From assembly GCA_031282065.1 (NCBI GenBank), contig JAITEL010000174.1:1-33396 (forward strand): a stretch of DNA of 33,396 bases, in the 5' to 3' direction. Origin of the DNA: Treponema sp. Lineage in GTDB: Bacteria; Spirochaetota; Spirochaetia; Treponematales; Breznakiellaceae. The notes below the pieces were generated by a model that saw nothing but the letters and a program-made list of their open reading frames with translations, did no database searches and was not told where the DNA came from. Both the position numbers and the translations under genes were made by a program. Position 1 is the stretch's first letter. Each line of letters opens with the position of its first letter. This document shows, one piece after another, positions 1 to 7,668 of the stretch.

Positions 1-102
1 CTGAAACGGCGGGAACCAGAGAAAAAAACCAGTTACAAACGCCTGATGTTCAGGGCATTAATGGAGGACGATTATAGGGCCTCCCTCCTCTTTGGAAGTT
101 AA
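1..102 (+). CDS. 3' end of an unidentified protein gene (partial)
   Basis: Frame 1 is open from the first base to a TAA at 100-102 and encodes a charged C-terminus of 33 residues ending DYRASLLFGS. The 5' part lies outside the window. I do not recognise the family. It converges on the anti-sigma gene on the other strand. No strong terminator hairpin was found between them. The call rests only on an open frame reaching the window edge, so it could be chance. Confidence 0.4.
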   Translation: MKRREPEKKTSYKRLMFRALMEDDYRASLLFGS

Positions 103-208
103 ATGAGTTTGCCCTGCCCCATTCTGTCCAGACCTAGAAACGAGTTCGCCCCTTTCCTGCCTTCATCGGAAGGTTCCCCCCGGTAATGGGTGGGGCATGG
201 CGCTTAGC

Positions 209-697
209 TTACCGTTCATGAAGCCTAACCCAGTGGGAAAGCTCCTTCAGATGACTACCGATGAAAAGGGCGCCGTAACTGGTTACTATACCCCCAATGG
301 TAAGCCCCAGGGGAAGCAAAAAGGACGAACCTGAGGCGGCACTGATCTTTACCGCATCCATACCCAAAACGGATGTGGGCAGGGTAACCAGGATAATCAG
401 CCCGCTTATCACCCAGCCGCGAAAAGAAACCCCTGCCGCAATCTCCCTATCCAAGGCTGCCCTATCCGGTTCTTCCCTATAAATCCTTTCCATGATGGAC
501 TCCTCCAGTGCCGGGACCTCAGGGAAAAAACCGGTCTCCAAGACTTCCTGAACCGCCTCCAGTTGCTTCAACTCCTCAGCACAGCGCCGGCAGTATAAAC
601 GGTGCAAGCCCAGATACAACCGGTAGCCCAAGGGAAGAGGCCTTTCTCCCAGGACCTCATACACCTTATCCATAACTTTTTCCTCCATTGGGCACTT
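209..697 (-). CDS. Zinc-type anti-sigma factor, membrane-bound (putative)
   Basis: A 162-aa protein if started at 697, where AAAGGAG sits six bases before ATG; a GTG at 745 would add 16 residues but has no such site. An H-x3-C-x2-C motif (His33, Cys37, Cys40) matches the ZAS zinc motif of anti-sigma factors. Two hydrophobic segments follow at about residues 93-112 and 120-145. The expected role is to hold the upstream-encoded ECF sigma factor at the inner membrane and release it on envelope stress. It lies directly downstream of the sigma gene on the same strand, the usual sigma/anti-sigma order. Family assignment rests on motif plus context. The inducing signal is unknown. Confidence 0.6.
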   Translation of the reverse strand, partial: KCPMEEKVMDKVYEVLGERPLPLGYRLYLGLHRLYCRRCAEELKQLEAVQEVLETGFFPEVPALEESIMERIYREEPDRAALDREIAAGVSFRGWVISGLIILVTLPTSVLGMDAVKISAASGSSFLLPLGLTIGGIVTSYGALFIGSHLKELSHWVRLHER

Positions 698-754
698 CAT
701 GCTCAACTCCTTTAAGAACCCGGCTCCCAAGCCAAACAGGTACACCGGCCTTTT

Positions 755-1318
755 TCATAGGTAACGAAATTCTGCCAGCTTTTCCCTGAGTAATTTCTTG
801 GCTCGAAATACATGGGATTTGATCGTATTAACCGGATACCCCGTGATAGCCTCGATCTCCTGATAGGATCTATCATAAAAGAAGAAGAGATCCACGCAGA
901 TCCGGTACCGTTCAGGAAGCTCCTTCACCGCCTCTCCTACCGCTGCCTGCACTACCTGCCTGAGCAGGCTCTGTTCCGGGCTATTCCACTCCCGCTCATA
1001 GGCTGGGCTTGCCGCGTCTTCCGCCAAGCTCTGGTATTCGGTCTTGCGGGCTGCCCCATTCACCGCGGTATTATAAGCCACCCGATACAGCCAGGTAGAA
1101 AAGCGGCAGCGGCCTTCAAAGGTGGAAAGATTCCGAAATACTTTGAGGAACACCTCTTGGGTAAAATCTGAAGCATCCTCGGTATTATGAAAAAAACTGA
1201 ATCCCATGCGGTATACCGTCTTTTCGTGCCGGTTTACCAGAAGCCGGAACAATTCTTTCTGTCCCGAGACGACCTGTGCGACGATCAAGGGATCGTCAAA
1301 ATCGTCTCCCTTATTCAT
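755..1318 (-). CDS. ECF-type RNA polymerase sigma factor
   Basis: A 187-aa sigma-70 family protein of extracytoplasmic-function type. Region 2 spans about residues 24-90, with the typical DFTQEVFLKVFRNL and FSTWLYRVAYN segments. Region 4 (about 130-184) ends in a helix-turn-helix around YQEIEAITGYPVNTIKSHVFRAKK. It directs RNA polymerase to a small regulon, normally under control of the partner anti-sigma. The start overlaps the stop of the upstream membrane-protein gene by four bases, so the two are translationally coupled, and the anti-sigma gene follows downstream. Length and motif order are normal for the family. Confidence 0.9.
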   Translation of the reverse strand: MNKGDDFDDPLIVAQVVSGQKELFRLLVNRHEKTVYRMGFSFFHNTEDASDFTQEVFLKVFRNLSTFEGRCRFSTWLYRVAYNTAVNGAARKTEYQSLAEDAASPAYEREWNSPEQSLLRQVVQAAVGEAVKELPERYRICVDLFFFYDRSYQEIEAITGYPVNTIKSHVFRAKKLLREKLAEFRYL

Positions 1319-1656
1319 GGAGTGCTATCGCTCCGCTTAATCCCATAATAGAGCAATAAGCCTATCCCTATGGATAAGGGGATGATCCCCCCTAAAAGCC
1401 CAAAATTGACTCCCAAGGCTATCACGAGAAACACCGTTAAGCCTAATCCCACGCTGCTTAAGAGCAAGCCTGCAAGCAGGCTAAAGGACTGGAGATCGAA
1501 CTGAGGCCGCTCATAGAGCCCCGCCTGGATAAGCAAGGTCCTGCGCTTGTGATTCCACAAAAGATAAAAAAACACCACCATCGCCCCCATGACTATCGCC
1601 ACAATGGGGATGATGGCGATGATCACCTGAGCGGCGCTTGACACCGATGGTTCCAT
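1315..1656 (-). CDS. Small membrane protein, first gene of the sigma cluster
   Basis: A 113-aa protein with one hydrophobic segment at about residues 8-34, a basic loop (WNHKRR), and a second hydrophobic stretch at about 57-104 that can hold two further helices. I do not recognise a named family and infer no function. AAGGAG lies ten bases before the ATG. The last four bases overlap the sigma-factor start, so it is probably cotranscribed with sigma and anti-sigma and may belong to the same envelope-sensing circuit. Confidence 0.7.
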   Translation of the reverse strand: MEPSVSSAAQVIIAIIPIVAIVMGAMVVFFYLLWNHKRRTLLIQAGLYERPQFDLQSFSLLAGLLLSSVGLGLTVFLVIALGVNFGLLGGIIPLSIGIGLLLYYGIKRSDSTP

Positions 1657-1717
1657 AGCATGGCGCTCCTTAGTACCGTATTTGACCGGTTTTGCACGAA
1701 AAAGTTGTGGAAAAACC

Positions 1718-2311
1718 CTATATTCCGCTTAAATACAGGATGGCCTGCTTTAAAAGCTGCTGTTCCTGCTCTGCCCCGTGTATAGCAGGGCTCAAGGCGG
1801 ATGCGGCCTTGCTCAGGGCATCCGCGGCTGCCCGCTTATCATAGCCCATCCCTGAGAGCGCCTCCACCAGTTCCCCATAGGGGGAGGGAGCGGGCTTTGC
1901 CGGGGACAGGGGAGTCAGCTTACCCTTCAAGGCGAGGATCATCTTCTGGGCGGTTTTCTTGCCCAAGCCCGGCACCCCTTCCAACCGGCCTACATCCTCA
2001 GTCTCCAGGGCGCTTTCCAGGTCCTCCTGGCTTATGCCTCCCATGATTTTAAGGGCTCCTTTGGGACCTATGCCCTCCACCTTGAGGAGTTCCAGAAAGG
2101 TAGTCCGCCTGGCTGCATCGGAAAACCCAAAGACCCGCATCTGGTCTTCCTTATGGTAGAGCCAGGTGAAGACCTGCCCTGTTTCTCCTGGCTGGGGAAG
2201 TTCGACCAGGTCCGTAGCGGGTACGGCAATATCCCATTCGATACCGCCGGTTACTATCCGCAGGGTATCCTTGAGTTTTTCGGTAATGGTTCCCCGGATA
2301 CTATTGAACAT
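1718..2311 (-). CDS. ruvA: Holliday junction branch migration protein RuvA
   Basis: RuvA forms tetramers that bind four-way DNA junctions and load the RuvB motor during recombinational repair. The product begins MFNSIRGTI, followed by the OB-fold domain, paired helix-hairpin-helix motifs (LLKVEGIGPKGALKIM and LEGVPGLGKKTAQKMI) and a C-terminal domain III rich in Ala and Leu. I chose the start at 2311 because AAGGAAG precedes it and it gives 197 aa, normal for RuvA; the frame is open up to 2353 but without a ribosome binding site. ruvB and ruvC are not beside it here. Confidence 0.95.
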   Translation of the reverse strand: MFNSIRGTITEKLKDTLRIVTGGIEWDIAVPATDLVELPQPGETGQVFTWLYHKEDQMRVFGFSDAARRTTFLELLKVEGIGPKGALKIMGGISQEDLESALETEDVGRLEGVPGLGKKTAQKMILALKGKLTPLSPAKPAPSPYGELVEALSGMGYDKRAAADALSKAASALSPAIHGAEQEQQLLKQAILYLSGI

Positions 2312-2432
2312 ATACTTCCTTATCTCCCTCTGAACTATAGCCCGCTGTTTCAAGTGCGCAGCACACGGTCAGCTCCTGCAAGAGGGGCCCTATGTATGGT
2401 TTACGGGCTATGTGCTTATTTTTATCCCTGCA

Positions 2433-3887
2433 TTATAATGCGAGAAATGTTTGGCCTGTATCTTTTCTCAGCGTTTTGACCATCGAAGGACAATACCATG
2501 TTTTCCCATTGAAAATATCCTGAATCGTTAGTATCTGTATACGAGGATAGCTTAGCCCTTGATATACATACACCCCCGCCGCATCAGCTTCCTGTTTCAT
2601 CGCTTTTGTCGGTTCTTTTAAGCAAATGAACCCAGCCAGTTCCGTTCCTTTTTCACGTTCAAGAACGCCTCGTAAATCCCGTATATCCGCAGGTTTTATG
2701 GTTCCGCCTTTTACCGACAGGACCATACTGCATAAGGCTGTACCGGTTTCAAAATAGAGCCTTCCATCAATCCCCTTATCGCCGGTCTTCTTATGGGAAC
2801 AGAAACCTCCTGTTTTTTCAACGGCCCAATATTGAAATTGAAAGGGGTCCTGCTCAAATAGATACTGGGCCTGCTCAGGGGACTGCGGGATGCCTTCAAT
2901 ACGGTATTCAACATGTTCCGTGAAGCCATATTTTTGTATCCGGGTAGTCTGAATTAATTTGATCGAATGTATCGCAATATCGCATCCGATCCATTGCCGG
3001 TGATTTTTTATCGCCGCCTCGATGGTTGTGCCGCACCCGCAAAACGGATCAAAGACCAGGTCGTTTTCTTTTGACGACGCTTGTATAATTCTTTCCAATA
3101 AGGCCAGCGGTTTTTGAGTCGGATAGCCCAAACGTTCCTTTGATGAAGCGTTAATAAAGGGTATTTCCCAGACATCCCCCATTCTTCTGCCTTCGGATAA
3201 ATAAATTTTATAGGGCTCTGCTCCTTTGCGTTTTTGCCAGCGAAACCATTTGCCGTTTTCATCCTGTTTGTAATGACTGTCATGTATCCCTGATTTTGCA
3301 CCATAGGCTTCCCGAATATCATTAAAAACATAGGTATTGGTTTTTGAGTACCAAAAGAGCACATCATGCAGTTTCTGAAATTGTCCGCTTCTTGCGGTAT
3401 AGCGTTTATAATGCCAAATAATTTCGTTTCTTATGTGTTTCGGCCCAAATACACTGTCCATGACTATTTTGAGATAATGACTGGCCGTAGGATCACAGTG
3501 TAAATACAGGGAACCGGTCGGTTTGAGCAGGCGGTGCATTTCTATCAGCCTGATGGTCATATACACCAGGTAGGCCAGAAGGCGCGGGTTGGTGGTTTTT
3601 AATGCCTGCACTAAATAATACCAGAATTGAACGACCTCATGGTGAATACCGTAATCGTGCATAATAAGGGGTATATCCTTAGCCATTTCAGATTTTTCAT
3701 AATCCAGTTCCCAGGTGTCGCAGAACGCCTCTATTTGTTCGGGTATAGGCAAGCCGGTGGTATTCTTGTAGAGCAGGTTATAACTTCTATTGCTGTTAAA
3801 AGGCGGGTCCAGATAGATTAAATCCACGCTTTCCGCAGGCATTTTCCGCATAATGGTCAAATTATCACCGTAAAACAAGGTATTCAT
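2433..3887 (-). CDS. DNA methyltransferase (N4/N6, beta class) with C-terminal nuclease-like domain
   Basis: A 484-aa protein. Catalytic motif IV (DPPF, residues 27-30) precedes the AdoMet motif (DPFCGCGTT, 280-288), the beta-class order of N6-adenine or N4-cytosine methyltransferases. The region between carries the presumed target recognition segment. After residue 345 there is a second domain with GIDG (372-375) and SVKGG (391-395), the layout of Mrr-like PD-(D/E)xK nucleases, but with Ser where the second acidic residue or Gln is usual. No separate restriction gene is adjacent. The gene looks clearly AT-richer than ruvA and the following operons, which suggests transfer. Target sequence and nuclease activity cannot be read from the sequence. 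Confidence 0.88.
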   Translation of the reverse strand: MNTLFYGDNLTIMRKMPAESVDLIYLDPPFNSNRSYNLLYKNTTGLPIPEQIEAFCDTWELDYEKSEMAKDIPLIMHDYGIHHEVVQFWYYLVQALKTTNPRLLAYLVYMTIRLIEMHRLLKPTGSLYLHCDPTASHYLKIVMDSVFGPKHIRNEIIWHYKRYTARSGQFQKLHDVLFWYSKTNTYVFNDIREAYGAKSGIHDSHYKQDENGKWFRWQKRKGAEPYKIYLSEGRRMGDVWEIPFINASSKERLGYPTQKPLALLERIIQASSKENDLVFDPFCGCGTTIEAAIKNHRQWIGCDIAIHSIKLIQTTRIQKYGFTEHVEYRIEGIPQSPEQAQYLFEQDPFQFQYWAVEKTGGFCSHKKTGDKGIDGRLYFETGTALCSMVLSVKGGTIKPADIRDLRGVLEREKGTELAGFICLKEPTKAMKQEADAAGVYVYQGLSYPRIQILTIQDIFNGKTWYCPSMVKTLRKDTGQTFLAL

Positions 3888-3955
3888 AGAAAAAAGATAC
3901 TAGCGGCTTTTTTCAAGACGGTCAAGGGAATCCTGACTCCCGGTGTAGCGTTATA

Positions 3956-4176
3956 TGCTCCTTTCCGGGCGCCATCTGCGCATTTTCCGCTGTTCCATGC
4001 GTCAATATTGATAATACGGACGCATAGATCACTGATCTATGCGTCTTTTACCCTCCTTTGACGCATGGAAGGATCATATAGGCGTCCGTATTGTTGTAAA
4101 AGGCGCATATATAAACGTTATGGATGCCCGGTATACCCTGCTTGACGCATAAAATAAGGGGGTGCAGGCCATACCC
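3956..4176 (+). repeat. Dispersed 21-bp-phased hairpin element, copy A
   Basis: The core is 3998-4150 (153 bp). Hexamers related to TGCGTC or its complement GACGCA start at 3998, 4019, 4040, 4060, 4081, 4102, 4123 and 4144, a period of 21 bp. Related sites lie at 3956 and 3977. The ends are a perfect inverted pair (ATGCGTCAA at 3997, TTGACGCAT at 4142). Hairpin 1 is a 12-bp perfect stem (GACGCATAGATC against GATCTATGCGTC). A hairpin GGGGGT/ACCCCC follows at about 4158-4176. By hand count the core matches copy B at about 106 of 153 positions and copy C at about 114, with no gaps. It fills most of the 412-bp gap between the methyltransferase and the XRE gene. Confidence 0.85.
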
Positions 4177-4235
4177 CCGAACCGCGGGGCCCTTTTGTCC
4201 GTTCTGCAATAGCATGAGCCCCGGCCGGTATCCTC

Positions 4236-4265
4236 TTGACCGTATACCTGCACTTTAATTATACT
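4236..4265 (+). promoter_or_regulatory. Sigma-70-type promoter for the XRE-cupin operon
   Basis: TTGACC (4236-4241), an 18-bp spacer and TATACT (4260-4265) lie 34 bases before the regulator ATG. Assigned by eye from consensus match and position. Confidence 0.6.
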
Positions 4266-4299
4266 CTATTCATTGCAGTATTATTAAAGGCTGGAACTT

Positions 4300-4890
4300 A
4301 TGGGGTATGCACTAGAAGCATTCGGCGAGAAACTACGGGCCTTTCGGGAGCGGCGGGCCCTTACCTTACGGGAAGTGGCCGAGCGTGCCGGGGTGAGTGA
4401 GAGCTTGGTTTCCCAAATTGAGCGGAACCGGGTCGCCCCTGCCCTGGATACCCTCTTGGCCCTGGCAGAGGCTCTGGATATGGACCTGGCCTATCTGTTT
4501 GCGGATTACCGCCGGGTGCGTCCGGTGCAGATCACCCGAAGCCATGAACGCCTTTCCTTTACCATGCCGGGGGTCCGCTACGAGCGGCTGGCGCAGATGG
4601 AGGGGCCTGAGCACCTGGGGGGTATTGAGGCGTATTGTATCACCCTTGAGCCGGCAGCCCAAACGGGCAGTACCGAATACGGGCATCAGGGATGGGAACT
4701 GGGTATGGTGGAAGCAGGAAGGGGGGAACTGAGCCTGGGAACGCATACCTATGAGCTGGCGGCGGGAGATTCCATTAGTTTCAGGTCAGATACCCCTCAT
4801 GTACTGGCCAATGTTGGTACCGGGCTGCTGCGGGTCCTCTGGATCATCTCCCCGCCCAAGGGCGTATGGGGAAAGGTCTTGGGGAAGTAA
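4300..4890 (+). CDS. XRE-family regulator with C-terminal cupin domain
   Basis: A 196-aa protein with an N-terminal helix-turn-helix of the Xre/lambda repressor type at about residues 8-62 (LTLREVAERAGVSESLVSQIE), and a C-terminal cupin barrel at about 115-188 (HQGWELGMVEAG, LAAGDSISFRSDTPH). Proteins of this build bind DNA as dimers and sense a small ligand through the cupin. It is the first gene of a + strand operon with the LeuC/LeuD-type pair, 42 bases upstream of the chosen leuC start, so it probably controls that pathway. The ligand is unknown; an intermediate of the dehydratase pathway is a reasonable guess. Confidence 0.88.
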   Translation: MGYALEAFGEKLRAFRERRALTLREVAERAGVSESLVSQIERNRVAPALDTLLALAEALDMDLAYLFADYRRVRPVQITRSHERLSFTMPGVRYERLAQMEGPEHLGGIEAYCITLEPAAQTGSTEYGHQGWELGMVEAGRGELSLGTHTYELAAGDSISFRSDTPHVLANVGTGLLRVLWIISPPKGVWGKVLGK

Positions 4891-4932
4891 GCGTGCAGGA
4901 GCACCATGATAGGAAAGAGTGGAGGTGTAAGT

Positions 4933-6228
4933 ATGGGTAAAACCCTGGCGGAGAAAATATTTGATGCCCATCTGGTGGACAGGCCCTTTGGCGGGACCTG
5001 GGTGCTGAGACTGGATAGGGTATTCTGCCACGAGATAACCACGCCTGTGGCCATTACCGATCTGAAGAGCAAAAACCTGGACCAGGTCTTTGAGCCCTCG
5101 AAGATCAAGGCGGTGATAGACCATGTGAGTCCTGCCAAGGATTCAAAGACCGCGGAACAGGGGAAGATCCTGCGGGATTGGGCCCGGCGGCACGGGATTG
5201 AGGACTTCTTTGACATAGGCCGCAACGGGGTCTGCCATGCCCTGTTCCCGGAAAAAGGCTTCGTAAGGCCCGGGCACACGGTCATTATGGGGGACAGTCA
5301 CACCTGTACCCACGGCGCGTTCGGCGCGTTTGCCGCGGGGGTAGGGACCACCGACCTGGAAGTGGGGATCCTCAAAGGGGTCTGTGCCTTCAAGAAGCCT
5401 GAAACCCTGCGGGTGCTGCTCACCGGTACCCTGAAACCCGGTGTCTTTGCCAAGGATCTCATCCTCGCGGTGATTGCCCGGATTGGGGTTGCCGGCGCCA
5501 CCGATAGGGTGATGGAATTCCGCGGGCCTGTGCTGGATGCCCTGAGCATGGAAGGAAGGATGACGGTGTGTAACATGGCGGTTGAAGCAGGCGCGACTTC
5601 CGGCGTTTGTATGCCAGATAAAACCACGGTGGAGTACCTGTGGCCCTTCATAGGCCCCCAGGGGGATAAGACCTACGAAACGAAAGAGGCGGCCTTGGCG
5701 GACTTTCGCTCATGGTGGAGCGATGATGATGCGGTGTACACCGGGACTATCCGCGTGGATTGTTCGGCTCTGGAGCCCGTGGCTACGGTAGGGTATAAGC
5801 CGGATCAGGTTAAACCTATCCGGGAACTGCGGGGTACTGCGGTGGATCAGGTGTATATCGGTTCCTGTACCAATGGGCGCATCGAAGATCTCCGGGAAGC
5901 CGCCCGGGTGATTCAGGGGAAGAGGGTTCACCCGCGGGTCCGGGCCATACTGGCTCCGGCTACGCCCGCAGTCTATGCCCAGGCCCTGCAGGAAGGACTC
6001 ATCGCCCGGTTCCACGAGGCGGGTTTCTGCGTTACCAACCCGAGCTGCGGGGCCTGCCTGGGCATGTCCAACGGTGTCCTGGCCCAGGGAGAGGTATGCG
6101 CCGCTACAACGAACCGTAACTTTTACGGCCGCATGGGTAAGGGCGGTATGGTTCACCTGATGAGCCCTGCTACCGCCGCAGCTACGGCAATCGCAGGGCA
6201 TATCGCAAGCCCGCAAGACCTCCCGTGA
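4933..6228 (+). CDS. leuC: Aconitase-superfamily dehydratase large subunit (LeuC/HacA type)
   Basis: The large [4Fe-4S] subunit of a 3-isopropylmalate dehydratase, homoaconitase or dimethylmalate dehydratase. Cluster ligands are visible in GSCTNGR (Cys about 312) and NPSCGACLG (Cys about 372 and 375); GDSHTCTHG is the conserved substrate-binding segment. At 431 aa it is the short archaeal/clostridial type rather than the roughly 470-aa enterobacterial LeuC. GGAGGTG precedes the ATG at 4933 by five bases and gives the family N-terminus MGKTLAEKI; an upstream ATG at 4906 also has AGGAG, so that start remains possible. No leuA or leuB lies nearby, so the exact substrate is open. Confidence 0.85.
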   Translation: MGKTLAEKIFDAHLVDRPFGGTWVLRLDRVFCHEITTPVAITDLKSKNLDQVFEPSKIKAVIDHVSPAKDSKTAEQGKILRDWARRHGIEDFFDIGRNGVCHALFPEKGFVRPGHTVIMGDSHTCTHGAFGAFAAGVGTTDLEVGILKGVCAFKKPETLRVLLTGTLKPGVFAKDLILAVIARIGVAGATDRVMEFRGPVLDALSMEGRMTVCNMAVEAGATSGVCMPDKTTVEYLWPFIGPQGDKTYETKEAALADFRSWWSDDDAVYTGTIRVDCSALEPVATVGYKPDQVKPIRELRGTAVDQVYIGSCTNGRIEDLREAARVIQGKRVHPRVRAILAPATPAVYAQALQEGLIARFHEAGFCVTNPSCGACLGMSNGVLAQGEVCAATTNRNFYGRMGKGGMVHLMSPATAAATAIAGHIASPQDLP

Positions 6229-6268
6229 TACGCAGAGTACCGGGAAGCGGAGACCTAGAGGAGTATCT

Positions 6269-6793
6269 ATGAAAACCTTTGGTGGTGTAGTGTTGTTTTT
6301 AGATCGGAGCGATATCAACACCGATGAGATTATTCCGGCAAAATATTTGACCGAGCATTCCAAGGAAGCCCTCAAACCCTATCTGCTGGAAGATTTAAAG
6401 CTCCCCGGCTTTGATCCCCTCAGGGATACCGAGGGAATCGGCGCGATAGTAAGCCGGGCAAATTTCGGCTGCGGCAGTTCCCGTGAACATGCCCCTTGGG
6501 CCCTGGAAGTAAATGGTATCCACATCGTCATTGCGGAAAGTTTTGCCCGGATATTCAGGCAGAACATGTACAACTGCGGCATGATCGCCGCAGAGCTTCC
6601 CCCGGCGAGCCTAGACGCGCTGTTCCGGGAATTCGCCGGAACGAAGACCACCCTTTCCGTCAATATCCCTGCCGGTACCTTACACTTCAAAGCAGGGGAT
6701 AGGGAACAGACCTTTCCTTTCGTGCTCAAGGACTTTGAGCGGGCCTTAGTGGAAGCCGGGGGCTGGGTGGAATACGCGGCAGCCCGGTATTAA
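6269..6793 (+). CDS. leuD: Aconitase-superfamily dehydratase small subunit (LeuD type)
   Basis: The 174-aa swivelling-domain partner of the preceding large subunit. It carries DINTDEIIPAKYL, which includes the substrate-recognition loop, and NFGCGSSREHAPW, both typical of LeuD/HacB proteins. The residues after YL (TEH) do not match the loop variants I know for isopropylmalate or homoaconitate enzymes, so substrate specificity is uncertain. GAGGAG lies six bases before the ATG, and the gene follows the large subunit by 40 bases, so the two are cotranscribed and must form one heteromeric enzyme. Confidence 0.87.
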   Translation: MKTFGGVVLFLDRSDINTDEIIPAKYLTEHSKEALKPYLLEDLKLPGFDPLRDTEGIGAIVSRANFGCGSSREHAPWALEVNGIHIVIAESFARIFRQNMYNCGMIAAELPPASLDALFREFAGTKTTLSVNIPAGTLHFKAGDREQTFPFVLKDFERALVEAGGWVEYAAARY

Positions 6794-6872
6794 GCGGGAT
6801 TCGCTGCGGTGGACCTAAAGGCCGCGAGGGGCAAGGCCCCCGTGGCTTCAGGAGCGGTGAGAGGGAGAGCCT

Positions 6873-7058
6873 ATGGATCAGGATAGGCAGGCAGGGATGC
6901 CGAATTGTCTCAAATGCGTGCATTACCAGTTGACCTGGAATCAGGCACACCCCCATTCCTGCGGGGTTTTTGCTGTCAAGAGCCGGAACATACCGGCTAT
7001 GGAAGTGTTCTTAGCCACCGGTCATCATTGTCCTGCGTTTCACCTAAAGAGCAGGTGA
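6873..7058 (+). CDS. Small conserved Cys-rich protein, 61 aa
   Basis: The product has a C-x2-C-x-H start (NCLKCVHYQLTW), then HPHSCGVF, KSRNIPAMEVF and a final GHHCPAF. The pattern C-x2-C...C...C together with the aromatic and lysine positions matches a widespread uncharacterised family of about 60 aa (CxxCxHfyiTWdp, CrAFGfKSk, SGxxCxxF) as I remember it, sometimes mis-annotated as uracil-DNA glycosylase. It is probably a metal-binding protein. GAGGGAGAG precedes the first ATG; a second ATG at 6897 would give the more usual MPNCLKC start. It sits 79 bases after leuD and may be the last gene of that operon. Function is unknown. Confidence 0.65.
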   Translation: MDQDRQAGMPNCLKCVHYQLTWNQAHPHSCGVFAVKSRNIPAMEVFLATGHHCPAFHLKSR

Positions 7059-7083
7059 AAGACCCGGCGCCGCTTCTTCAGGC

Positions 7084-7668
7084 TTACAGGGCGGTCCTGC
7101 CCCTAAAGCTCCTGGAGAGGGTAAGCCTGTCGGCATATTCCAAGTCCCCCCCTACCGGGAGCCCCGAGGCAAGGCGGGTAACCGCGACCTCATAGCCTTT
7201 AAGTACCTGCTGTACATACAGGGCCGTGGTGTCCCCTTCCACCGTGGGATTCAGCGCGAGGATGACTTCCCGGATACCCTCCTGTCGGACCCGGTTTAAA
7301 AGCGGCCCGACGCGGAGGTCCCCGGGGTTTATGCCCTCCAAAGGAGCGATAAGCCCTCCGAGCACATGGAAGCGCCCCCGAAATTCCCGGGATTCTTCTA
7401 TGATCGGTACATCCTGGGCTCGTTCCACTACACAGATAATGGCATCCCGGCTCGTATCAGCGCAGATAGGGCAAGGGTTCTCTTCGGTAAAACTACCGCA
7501 GATCCCGCAGCGGGTGATCGCCCTATGCAGGTCCCCGATTTGTTCTGCCATGAGTTGGGCATACTGGGGATCCCCATCCAGCAGGTAATAGACCATACGG
7601 CGGGCGCTCTTTTTCCCGATTCCCGGCAATTTGGAGAAGAGGATCACCAGCCGGTCAAGGGCATTCAT
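7084..7668 (-). CDS. recR: Recombination mediator RecR
   Basis: A 194-aa protein with the RecR layout: N-terminal helix-hairpin-helix (LPGIGKKSARRM), a four-cysteine zinc finger (CGICGSFTEENPCPIC), a Toprim domain with ICVVE and the later VILALNPTVEGDTTALY, and the C-terminal LASGLPVGGDLEYAD stretch. RecR acts with RecO and RecF to load RecA on gapped DNA covered by SSB. Its ATG overlaps the ybaB stop by four bases, making the dnaX-ybaB-recR series a tightly coupled operon. Confidence 0.96.
   Translation of the reverse strand: MNALDRLVILFSKLPGIGKKSARRMVYYLLDGDPQYAQLMAEQIGDLHRAITRCGICGSFTEENPCPICADTSRDAIICVVERAQDVPIIEESREFRGRFHVLGGLIAPLEGINPGDLRVGPLLNRVRQEGIREVILALNPTVEGDTTALYVQQVLKGYEVAVTRLASGLPVGGDLEYADRLTLSRSFRGRTAL

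Noticed and set aside
3998-4150. Regularly spaced motifs as a CRISPR array
   Set aside because: The repeated unit is only six bases with alternating orientation and 15-base intervals, the intervals are conserved between copies, and no cas gene is present.
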